From: Geobacter sp. AOG1 | GTDB lineage: Bacteria; Desulfobacterota; Desulfuromonadia; Geobacterales; Geobacteraceae | DNA length: 64,000 bases | Direction: 5' to 3' | Assembly: GCF_019972315.1 (NCBI RefSeq) | Contig: NZ_BLIZ01000001.1 | Span: 2,362,558 to 2,426,557 of the forward strand | In this document: positions 1 to 9,804 of the stretch, in pieces | Numbering within the stretch: position 1 is the stretch's first letter | Layout: every line of letters starts with the position of its first letter | The notes under the pieces: generated by a model | What the model saw: the letters and a program-made list of their open reading frames with translations, nothing else | Told to the model about the DNA's origin: nothing | Database searches by the model: none | Program-made: the position numbers and the translations under genes

Positions 1-20
1 GCGGCTATTGGCAGAGGTTT

Positions 21-1928
21 TCAGTGCCGTTCTTCGTCTAGTATCTCCACCCAGAAGGTACTCCCCCCGCCGGAGGTCTCTTCAACCCACGCCCTCCCTC
101 CGAAGAGGTGGGCGATCTTTTGTACCGTCGCGAGTCCGACACCTGTTCCGTCGATGTTCACCCCGTTCGAGCCCCGGTAGAAGAGGTCGAAGACGCGGTC
201 CCGCTCCCCCGGTGGGATGCCCGCCCCATGATCGCGGACATAGAGCCTTGCCAACGCGCCGCACCTTTCTCCCCCGACTTCGACGGAGCTGCCTTCTTTC
301 CTCCCGTAACGGAGTGCATTGCCGATCAGATTGTCGAACAGTTGGGCGAGGAGGGTCCTGGGTACCCGGAGAGGCGGTACCGGCTCCTGTTGCACCGTCA
401 TTCCGGCATCAGCGATCTGATTTGACAGCCCTGCGATGACCTCCTCGACCACGTGGCAGCAGTCCACGGGCTCATCGGGGCGTGCCAGATTGCCCGCCTT
501 TGCCAGAGAGAGGAGGTCTTCCAGCAGTCTGAGCATCCTGTGCCCCTGTCGGTGAATCTCTGCCAGGATGGTTGTGGCCTGTTCATCCAGTTGCCCCTTG
601 TACTGCTCCCTGAGGAACTCGGTGTAACCGATGATGGGGGTGAGGGGGGAACGGAGATCGTGGGAAACGGTGTAGACGAATGCATCCAGCTCCCGGTTTG
701 CCTTCCGCAGTTCCTCTTCCATCTGCTTGCGCTCGGTGATGTCCTGCACCAGTCCCACGCAATAGAGTGGTCGTTGTTTCGAATCAGTGACGCAGGCCAG
801 CGAGGCATACCCCCAAAGGATCTTCCCATCCTTGCGGAGGTACCGTTTCTCGTAGTGAATGTTTTCCTGCCCTCCAGTGGATAGTCTGCCGTAATAGCTG
901 GTCGTTTTTTCCCGATCTTCAGGATGGGTGATGTCTTCGACGGTAAGATGCAGCAGTTCCGATTCACTATAACCGGTGATTGCGCAGATCGCCGGATTGG
1001 CCTGGAGAATCTCTCCCGTTGGTGAAATGACAACCATCCCTGCCGCTGCCGTGTTGAACACCGCGCGGAAGCGCTCCTCGCTCTGCCGCAGCGCTTCTTC
1101 AGCCTGTTTGCGCGCCGAGATATCCTGCATCTGGGCGACGAAATAGAGCAGTTTCTCGCCATCGTCCCTGACCCCGGTGACGGTGACATGCCCCCACAGG
1201 ACGGTGCCATCCTTGCGCAGATATCGTTTTTCAAACTCGACGAGGGGCCGTTGGCCGGTCAGTAGCTCATCATACAGTTTTTGCACGAACTCCCGGTCTT
1301 CGGGATGGGTGATGTCGCTGACCTTCATCCGCAGCATTTCATCGTCTGAATAGCCGAGAAGCCGGCAGTTTGCCGGATTTACGTGCAGGAAGTCCCCCTC
1401 CGGCGATATCAGCACCATCCCGCTGGGAGCTGAATTGAAGATCGATCGGAAAAGGGCCTCGCTCTCCCGCACCGCCTTCACGGCTTGTCGCCGCTCGACG
1501 ATGTACTGCCAGGTGCGAAGGGATCTAGCGATGATGGCAGGGATATCGGCGAGGATGGAGGGAGACTTGACCAGGTAATCGAGAGCCCCCCCCTTCATCG
1601 CCTTGACCGCTTCCGTTTCGTCCCCCTGGGCGGTCATGATGACGATGGGGAATGATGCCTCTTCCCTGTTGACCGGGAGCAATTCGATGCCGCTGCCGTC
1701 GGGGAGAACCAGGTCGACAAGTGCCAGGTCCGGTTGAAACCTGGACAGAGCCATGCGCGCTTCAGCAAGGGAGTAGGCAACGGTCAGCCGTATCCGTCTT
1801 TTTCCGGCGACAGCCTCACGGATCAACTCCACCGTGGTTTTCGAATCATCGACCACGAGGATGTTGGTTTCTCTCTCGGACCATACTGTATCAGGGCATG
1901 ACACGATATCAGCTATCTCTTTCGCCAT
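21..1928 (-). CDS. Hybrid receiver-PAS-PAS sensor histidine kinase
   Basis: Soluble signalling kinase of about 635 residues. It starts with a receiver domain (acidic pair VVDD, phospho-acceptor Asp about residue 72 in LALVDLVLPDG). Two consecutive PAS domains follow, each ending in a PAC-like segment; they resemble each other (both carry DITHPEDRE and EKRYLRKDG) and look like an internal duplication. Next come a HisKA segment (VSHDLRSPLTPIIGYTEFL, His acceptor) and an HATPase (DNLIGNALRYGR, DHGAGIPPGERDRVFDLFYRG, GTGVGLATVQKIAHLFGG). No membrane segment or signal peptide is seen, so it probably senses a cytoplasmic cue. The frame is also open upstream to a GTG at 1976; the ATG at 1928 is preferred because the receiver domain begins soon after it. 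The ligand and output partner are unknown. Confidence 0.85.
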   Translation of the reverse strand: MAKEIADIVSCPDTVWSERETNILVVDDSKTTVELIREAVAGKRRIRLTVAYSLAEARMALSRFQPDLALVDLVLPDGSGIELLPVNREEASFPIVIMTAQGDETEAVKAMKGGALDYLVKSPSILADIPAIIARSLRTWQYIVERRQAVKAVRESEALFRSIFNSAPSGMVLISPEGDFLHVNPANCRLLGYSDDEMLRMKVSDITHPEDREFVQKLYDELLTGQRPLVEFEKRYLRKDGTVLWGHVTVTGVRDDGEKLLYFVAQMQDISARKQAEEALRQSEERFRAVFNTAAAGMVVISPTGEILQANPAICAITGYSESELLHLTVEDITHPEDREKTTSYYGRLSTGGQENIHYEKRYLRKDGKILWGYASLACVTDSKQRPLYCVGLVQDITERKQMEEELRKANRELDAFVYTVSHDLRSPLTPIIGYTEFLREQYKGQLDEQATTILAEIHRQGHRMLRLLEDLLSLAKAGNLARPDEPVDCCHVVEEVIAGLSNQIADAGMTVQQEPVPPLRVPRTLLAQLFDNLIGNALRYGRKEGSSVEVGGERCGALARLYVRDHGAGIPPGERDRVFDLFYRGSNGVNIDGTGVGLATVQKIAHLFGGRAWVEETSGGGSTFWVEILDEERH

Positions 1929-2065
1929 GAATTGAGCACCAGCCTGCGGGGGGACAAGGCACCACATGTAATGCACCGCGCAAAAAGCCGTTCCACCTGC
2001 TCCTACGCAGCCCTATGAACCTGCGTTTCATAATCCTTCCGGACATCTACGGAATATCACCTAGT

Positions 2066-2095
2066 TTCATACACTTCATGGGGTGGGAGTGTCAA
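2066..2095 (-). promoter_or_regulatory. Candidate sigma-70 promoter of the hybrid kinase
   Basis: On the minus strand TTGACA (2095-2090) and TATGAA (2071-2066) are separated by 18 bases. The -35 is perfect and the -10 matches 4 of 6. It points toward the kinase gene about 130 bases downstream. Confidence 0.45.
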
Positions 2096-2329
2096 GATTT
2101 TACCGGATGAGCACTGCCTCTCCGGCTAATGCAAACAAGCAGAGCGCGATGCGGTTGAAACGGTACTGATGCTCACCAGGATACGGTGACGTAGCCTCAA
2201 CATCAATGACATCGTATGTTACAGCTGCACCTCAGATCCAGGACGGTTAGGATTGACGCTATTCCGGGCATGTCCGTTCACCATATGCTTGCCCAAATCC
2301 GCGTCGAAGCTTCCGCAGCCCCTTTTCAG

Positions 2330-2358
2330 TTGAGCAAATTTCCCCGGTGTGGTATTTT
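2330..2358 (+). promoter_or_regulatory. Candidate secA promoter
   Basis: TTGAGC (2330-2335), a 17-base spacer, then TATTTT (2353-2358), each 4 of 6 to consensus. This would give a short leader of about 35 bases before the secA ATG. Confidence 0.4.
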
Positions 2359-2401
2359 AACCTGTTTTTATTTCCTCAGAACGTTACCAGGAGACCTGTG
2401 C

Positions 2402-5089
<2,688 letters not shown>

Positions 5090-5107
5090 GGACGGCCGTC
5101 GATACAC

Positions 5108-5199
5108 GCCCATCTGCGGCGTTGTCTTCGTCCCCCGCTTCCTCGACGTAGCGCTGCTACGCCTCACTCCTCGCTCCTTGGCGCCTGGCATCTGGGCAG
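5108..5199. repeat. Imperfect palindromic intergenic repeat, copy A
   Basis: Fills the secA-argJ gap. A central inverted repeat CGTAGC (5147-5152) GCT GCTACG (5156-5161) is flanked by CATCTGCGGCGTTG on the left and CTTGGCGCCTGGCATCTGG on the right. The reverse complement aligns along nearly its whole length with copy B at 50839-50945. Copy C at 62683-62770 shares the right half. Confidence 0.7.
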
Positions 5200-5241
5200 T
5201 TCTCGACGCTCGCGGCGACTGACATTGTACAGAGGTAACCT

Positions 5242-6423
5242 ATGGAAATAAAAGGCTTTAAATTTTCCGCCGTGGAGGCGGCCATCAAGAAACCGGGGCG
5301 GCTCGACCTGGCGCTCATCTTTTCCGAGATGCCGGCGACTCTGGCGGCGGTGTTCACCACCAACAAGGTGAAGGCGGCACCGGTCGTGCTGGGGATGGAG
5401 CGAGCGAAGGACGGCATCTGCCAGGCGGTGGTGGTGAACAGTGGCAACGCCAATGCCTGTACCGGCACCAGGGGGATGGAGGATGCCCGGGAGACCTCTC
5501 GGTTGGTGGCGGAAGGGCTCGGCATTCCCGACGAAGCGGTGCAGGTGTCATCCACCGGCGTGATAGGGGTGCCACTCCCCATGGAAAGGCTTCGGGGTGG
5601 GGTGCCGAAACTGGTTGAGGGTCTTGAGTCCGGCGCCCTGGATGACGTGGCACAGGCCATCATGACCACCGACACCTTTCCCAAGCTGGAGGCGCGGCAG
5701 GGTGAGGCAGGCGGGGTCGGTTATACCATCGCCGGCATTGCCAAGGGCGCCGGGATGATCATGCCGAACATGGCGACCATGCTTGCTTTTCTCGTCACCG
5801 ACGCGGCGGTCGAGGCCGGTTGGTTACGGACGGCATTTCGTCAGGCGGTCGACGCCTCCTTCAACGTCATCACCGTTGACGGCGACACCTCTACCAATGA
5901 TACGGCATTGCTTCTTGCCAACGGGGCGGCAGGGAACCTTCCTATTAAAGAGGGGACGCCGGAAGCGGCCCGTTTTATGCAGGAATTGCAGGATGTAGTG
6001 CTGACGCTTGCCCGGCAGATCGTCCGCGACGGGGAGGGGGCCACCAAGTTCGTTGCCATAACGGTCAAGGGGGCTTCTTCGGTCGGAGAAGCCCGGCAGG
6101 CGGCCATGGCGGTGGCCAATTCATCCCTGGTAAAGACCGCCTTTTTCGGCCAGGATGCCAACTGGGGAAGGATCCTGGCGGCGGTTGGATATTCGGGCGT
6201 TGCGATCGACCCTGACCGGGTGGCACTGTTTTTTGACGATGTCCTGATGGCCAATAACGGTGTTTTTGCGGGTGGAGACGCGGAGACACGCGGTTCGGAA
6301 GTGCTGCGCAAGAAGGAATTCACGGTAACCGTCGATCTGCGTCTGGGAGAGGGAAGTGCCACGGTCTACACCTCGGATCTCTCCTACGATTACGTAAAGA
6401 TAAACGCCGATTACCGGACCTGA
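5242..6423 (+). CDS. argJ: Bifunctional ornithine acetyltransferase / N-acetylglutamate synthase ArgJ
   Basis: Catalyses the cyclic route of arginine synthesis: it moves the acetyl group from N-acetylornithine to glutamate and can also use acetyl-CoA. 393 residues. The self-cleavage signature KGAGMIMPNMATML is present; cleavage is expected between Ala178 and Thr179, making Thr179 the new N-terminal nucleophile of the beta chain. The substrate motifs VVVNSGNANACTG and VDGDTSTNDTALLLANG are intact. AGAGGTAAC lies upstream of the ATG. It is not clustered with other arg genes here. Confidence 0.97.
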   Translation: MEIKGFKFSAVEAAIKKPGRLDLALIFSEMPATLAAVFTTNKVKAAPVVLGMERAKDGICQAVVVNSGNANACTGTRGMEDARETSRLVAEGLGIPDEAVQVSSTGVIGVPLPMERLRGGVPKLVEGLESGALDDVAQAIMTTDTFPKLEARQGEAGGVGYTIAGIAKGAGMIMPNMATMLAFLVTDAAVEAGWLRTAFRQAVDASFNVITVDGDTSTNDTALLLANGAAGNLPIKEGTPEAARFMQELQDVVLTLARQIVRDGEGATKFVAITVKGASSVGEARQAAMAVANSSLVKTAFFGQDANWGRILAAVGYSGVAIDPDRVALFFDDVLMANNGVFAGGDAETRGSEVLRKKEFTVTVDLRLGEGSATVYTSDLSYDYVKINADYRT

Positions 6424-6492
6424 CGGTGACAGGGGATTTGTGTCGAGGGGTGGACGTTAGTTAAGCTGCCGGATTTACCATCTGGAGGAGCT

Positions 6493-6894
6493 ATGAAATA
6501 TTTCCTGTCGGTTGCATGTCTGCTGCTGGTCATTGTCTGCGGTGGACAGGCAAAGGCTGCAGAGGCTGGAATAAAGATTACCGAGATGGCGGTAACCACC
6601 AAGATAGTCCGGGGGAACCCGATCGATTCGGTACGGCGCATTTCCTGGCGTTCCGTTCCCGCCCTCTTCTGTTTCACCCGTCTTGTTTCCCGTGACGGCG
6701 GCGAACAGTTTATTACCCATGTCTGGTACCGCAACGATGTGAAGATGGCCGAGTACAAGCTGCCGGTGCGGGGGGAGCGCTGGAGAACCTACAGCAAAAA
6801 GGCCGTGGACAGGGAATCGCCTGGCGAATGGCGGGTGGACGCCCTCGATGCAGGCGGTAACCTCCTCAAGAGCGTAAAATTCAAAGTTAACTGA
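6493..6894 (+). CDS. Exported DUF2914-type protein
   Basis: 133-residue protein with an N-terminal signal peptide (MKYFLSVACLLLVIVCGGQA, cleavage near residues 20-22). The rest is a compact beta domain ending in GEWRVDALDAGGNLLKSVKF, the usual close of DUF2914. A strong GGAGGAG ribosome site precedes the ATG, and a terminator follows at once, so it is probably monocistronic. Function unknown; periplasmic location inferred. Confidence 0.75.
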   Translation: MKYFLSVACLLLVIVCGGQAKAAEAGIKITEMAVTTKIVRGNPIDSVRRISWRSVPALFCFTRLVSRDGGEQFITHVWYRNDVKMAEYKLPVRGERWRTYSKKAVDRESPGEWRVDALDAGGNLLKSVKFKVN

Positions 6895-6898
6895 TCGC

Positions 6899-6927
6899 AA
6901 GGGGGATGCATTCCCCCTTCAGTTTTT
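6899..6927 (+). terminator. Rho-independent terminator after the DUF2914 gene
   Basis: Perfect 8-base stem AAGGGGGA / TCCCCCTT with a TGCAT loop, followed by CAGTTTTT. It lies just before the serine hydrolase gene. Confidence 0.75.
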
Positions 6928-6939
6928 CCGGGTGGTGCG

Positions 6940-8115
6940 GTGCGGATTCTCAAGATGTTCGTCATATCCCTCGTAGTCATGGTTACGGCCGTCAGTGGCT
7001 CTGCTGAAACGCCACTGCATGGGGGGCAGCATGTGGAGAAGGTCGACCAGCTACTGGAAAGCGCTATTTCCCATGGACTTGTTACCGGTGGCGTCGTCCT
7101 TGTCGGCAACCACGAAGGGGTGCTGTTCGAAAAGGTTTACGGCCGGGGACTCGGTGGCCTGGACTCCGCCAGCCTCACCACCGATACTCTGTTCGATATC
7201 GCGTCCCTTACCAAAGTGGTTGCCACCACTCCGGCGATCATGAAATTGGCGGAAGAGCGGAAACTTTCCCTTGTGGACCCGGTGGTTAAATGGTTCCCGG
7301 AATTCTCCGGCAAGGGGAAGGACGACCTTCTTGTCCTCAATCTGCTGACCCATACCTCCGGGCTTGACGATTTTCCCCTGTCAGCGGACAACCCTCGCCA
7401 GAGTGCCATTGAGGGAGCTGCCCAGCAGCGCCTGAAGGGGGAAATCGGGAGCCGGTTCAGGTATGCCGACATCAATTTTATCCTGCTTGGTGAGCTGGTC
7501 AGGCGGGTGAGCGGGGTCGGCCTCAATGAGTATGTTGCGGACAGATTCTATGGCCCGCTAGGGATGCGGGATACCGGTTTCAAGCCCGACCCGGCCAAGG
7601 CGATTCGTTGTGCGGCAACGCGGGGGTCGGATAATCAACTGTTACAGGGGCAGGTCCAGGACTACCCCGCACGCCAGCTGGGAGGAGTGGCGGGGCATGC
7701 CGGACTGTTTACCAGTATCCACGACCTGGCACGCTTCTGTCGCATGATTCTTAACGATGGGGAACTGGATAGTGTCCGGGTACTGTCAGAGAGGGCTGTC
7801 CGGCAAATGACGGTTCCCTATTTCTCCCGAGGGGGAGGCGTGATGCGGGGACTAGGCTGGGATATTGCCTCACCCTTCTCATCCCCCAAGGGAAACGGTT
7901 TTTCCCGTTATTCTTTCGGCCATACGGGGTACTCCGGCAGCTCGATCTGGATCGATCCGGCGACCGATACCTTCGTGGTGCTGCTTACCTCACGGGTTGA
8001 ATATGCAAAAACAAAGGAATTCAATAGGTTGCGGAGTGAGTTGTCAACCTTGGCAGCGAGTCTTTTTGCGGTTCCGCCGGAATTGGCCGGTATGACCCGC
8101 GACGCTGACGAGTAA
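6940..8115 (+). CDS. Beta-lactamase-family (class C-like) serine hydrolase
   Basis: 391-residue exported hydrolase of the penicillin-binding-protein/AmpC fold. After a signal peptide (MFVISLVVMVTAVSGSA region) come the catalytic SxxK motif SLTK, a Tyr motif FRYADINF (Y-x-D/N), and the third motif HTG in FGHTGYSGSSIW. These are the active-site elements of D-alanyl-D-alanine carboxypeptidases, esterases and related hydrolases, so the substrate cannot be assigned. The listed start is GTG at 6940; an ATG at 6955 would also leave a working signal peptide. Confidence 0.85.
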   Translation: MRILKMFVISLVVMVTAVSGSAETPLHGGQHVEKVDQLLESAISHGLVTGGVVLVGNHEGVLFEKVYGRGLGGLDSASLTTDTLFDIASLTKVVATTPAIMKLAEERKLSLVDPVVKWFPEFSGKGKDDLLVLNLLTHTSGLDDFPLSADNPRQSAIEGAAQQRLKGEIGSRFRYADINFILLGELVRRVSGVGLNEYVADRFYGPLGMRDTGFKPDPAKAIRCAATRGSDNQLLQGQVQDYPARQLGGVAGHAGLFTSIHDLARFCRMILNDGELDSVRVLSERAVRQMTVPYFSRGGGVMRGLGWDIASPFSSPKGNGFSRYSFGHTGYSGSSIWIDPATDTFVVLLTSRVEYAKTKEFNRLRSELSTLAASLFAVPPELAGMTRDADE

Positions 8116-8136
8116 GGATGGCAAATGGTAAATTTC

Positions 8137-8165
8137 TTGACAGGTTGTGGCCATTGTGCTAGCTT
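8137..8165 (+). promoter_or_regulatory. Candidate promoter of the receiver-protein gene
   Basis: TTGACA (8137-8142), a 17-base spacer, then TAGCTT (8160-8165). The -35 is perfect and the -10 weak (3 of 6). It leaves a leader of about 55 bases. Confidence 0.4.
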
Positions 8166-8227
8166 CTGCGCACCTGTGCAGAGTTTAGGACACTTCCCGA
8201 CCAACTATTTCCGCGGAGGAGGGTTCG

Positions 8228-9637
8228 ATGGGCAATAAATTGCTCCTCGCCGATGACAGCATCACCATTCAGAAGGTCGTAGGGATAATCTTTGCCAATG
8301 AGGATTATGATCTCACCGTGGTTGACAACGGGAACGCTGCGCTGGACAAGGCCAGGGAGCTTTTGCCCGACATCATTCTCGTGGATGCTCTCATGCCGGG
8401 GAAAACGGGCTATGAAGTCTGCGCGGCTGTCCGCCGTGAGCCGGCACTCAAACATGTTCCCCTTCTCCTTCTGACGGGCGCCTTTGAGCCCTTCGATGAA
8501 GGTAAAGCCCGCGAGAGCGGTGCCGATGACTTCATTTCCAAGCCCTTCGAATCCCAACATCTCATCGATAAAGTTAAAACGCTGATTGAACTCGGCAAGG
8601 AACGGCAAGCCGGGCAGTCCATTCCCCCCGCGGCAGAGCCGATTTCCGCGCACCCTGTCCCGCCTGCGGTTGCACCCGAAGCAGTCGTGGAGCCGTTGGC
8701 AGCGGCAACCGCCGTTTTTGCGGCCGAACCTGAACAGATACCGACTGCAACGGTCGAGATGGAAGAGATGCTCTTTGCCGATTTGGACGTGCCGGCAACA
8801 GCTTCGGTCGCCGCGGCAGCCCCACCGGCAGCGGCAGCTGTCGAGGCCGAATTGGTTGAAGTCTCTCCGGACGACGATTTGTGGGGGGCATTTGACCTGG
8901 AAGAACTCCCGGAAGAGAATCAGGTCGAATTCGGGACGGTCGTTGCCGAAGAAGAGACCTCTGCCGTGGAAGAGGTGGAGGTGGCGGACGAGTTCGTCTT
9001 TGCCGAAGAGGCGGAAGTCGGCATCGTAGAACCTTCCACGGTCATGGTTGAGCCTGCCGGAGATTTCGGCGACAAGTGGTTGCCGGTAGATGAACAGACC
9101 TTCGATTTCCGGGAGGAAGACGCGTTCCCCGAGGAGAGCATACCGGAAGCGGATCCTTTTGCTGAGCTGGCAGCCGGACCGGAAGCAGGACAGGACGAGA
9201 TGGCGGAGTTCCTCGCCGAACCGGTTTCGTCGGTCATCGAACAGCCGTTCGCGCCAGAAGAGGAGTACGTGCCGGTCCTTGCCCCTGTTGCCGAGCCGGA
9301 GCCGGTAGTCGCTCCCGCACAGGAGATGGACCTGCAGTTTGCTCCCGAGGAAGAGTACGTACCGTTTGTCCCGCCAGAAGAGGCTGAGACCCCCTCGATG
9401 GCTGTCGTTGCAGCCTCGGCCGCTGCAGCTGTCGCTGCTGTCAGCACTGTAGAGCCGGCTTCTGCAACACCGACGCCGACTCTCGCTCCACAAGCGGAGT
9501 TGAGCGAAGAACAGCTGACGGCACTGGTGGCCAAGATATCGAAGGACATTATCGAACGGATCGCCTGGGAAGTCGTGCCCGACCTGGCGGAAAACATTAT
9601 CAAGGAAGAGGTTCGTCGTCTCAAGGAAGGCGCCTGA
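8228..9637 (+). CDS. Response receiver protein with long acidic/Ala-Pro linker and conserved C-terminal helix region
   Basis: 469 residues. The N-terminal receiver domain (about 1-125) has LLADDS, phospho-acceptor Asp53 (DIILVDALMPGKTGYEV) and the Lys switch in DFISKPF. About 290 residues of low-complexity Glu/Ala/Pro/Val sequence follow, with loose repeats of FAPEEEYVP near residues 340-380. The protein ends in an ordered segment of about 45 residues (LSEEQLTALVAKISKDIIER and onward to KEEVRRLKEG). No DNA-binding or enzymatic output domain is present, so it is probably a scaffold or localisation factor. The receiver plus acidic linker plus short C-terminal module layout recalls RomR-type polarity proteins of Myxococcus; this is an analogy, not an assignment. 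GGAGGAGGG precedes the ATG. Confidence 0.75.
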   Translation: MGNKLLLADDSITIQKVVGIIFANEDYDLTVVDNGNAALDKARELLPDIILVDALMPGKTGYEVCAAVRREPALKHVPLLLLTGAFEPFDEGKARESGADDFISKPFESQHLIDKVKTLIELGKERQAGQSIPPAAEPISAHPVPPAVAPEAVVEPLAAATAVFAAEPEQIPTATVEMEEMLFADLDVPATASVAAAAPPAAAAVEAELVEVSPDDDLWGAFDLEELPEENQVEFGTVVAEEETSAVEEVEVADEFVFAEEAEVGIVEPSTVMVEPAGDFGDKWLPVDEQTFDFREEDAFPEESIPEADPFAELAAGPEAGQDEMAEFLAEPVSSVIEQPFAPEEEYVPVLAPVAEPEPVVAPAQEMDLQFAPEEEYVPFVPPEEAETPSMAVVAASAAAAVAAVSTVEPASATPTPTLAPQAELSEEQLTALVAKISKDIIERIAWEVVPDLAENIIKEEVRRLKEGA

Positions 9638-9684
9638 AGCGCCTAGCCGGCAGTGCCCGGCGGATCGAACTTTTAATGCAGACG

Positions 9685-9717
9685 AACGGGGGATTTGATG
9701 AATCCCCCGTTTGATTT
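9685..9717 (+). terminator. Terminator between the receiver gene and valS
   Basis: Perfect 11-base stem AACGGGGGATT / AATCCCCCGTT with loop TGATG, followed by TGATTT. Confidence 0.7.
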
Positions 9718-9804
9718 ATGTCTACCTCAGATTCCACGGCAGGACGGATAGTGCGAAAGCACGGCTTGCCCGACTCAATACACAACATATGAAGAGGTTG
9801 CAGC

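Larger units (their letters stand above)
1977..2401. other. Divergent intergenic region kinase/secA
   Basis: 425 bases without a convincing gene. It holds one promoter candidate on each strand (listed separately). A short extension of the secA frame is open upstream of the true secA start but has no ribosome site or conserved residues. Confidence 0.6.

Noticed and set aside
7841-7950. Metal or transport motif in the serine hydrolase
   Set aside because: The segment is the ordinary HTG region of the beta-lactamase fold.
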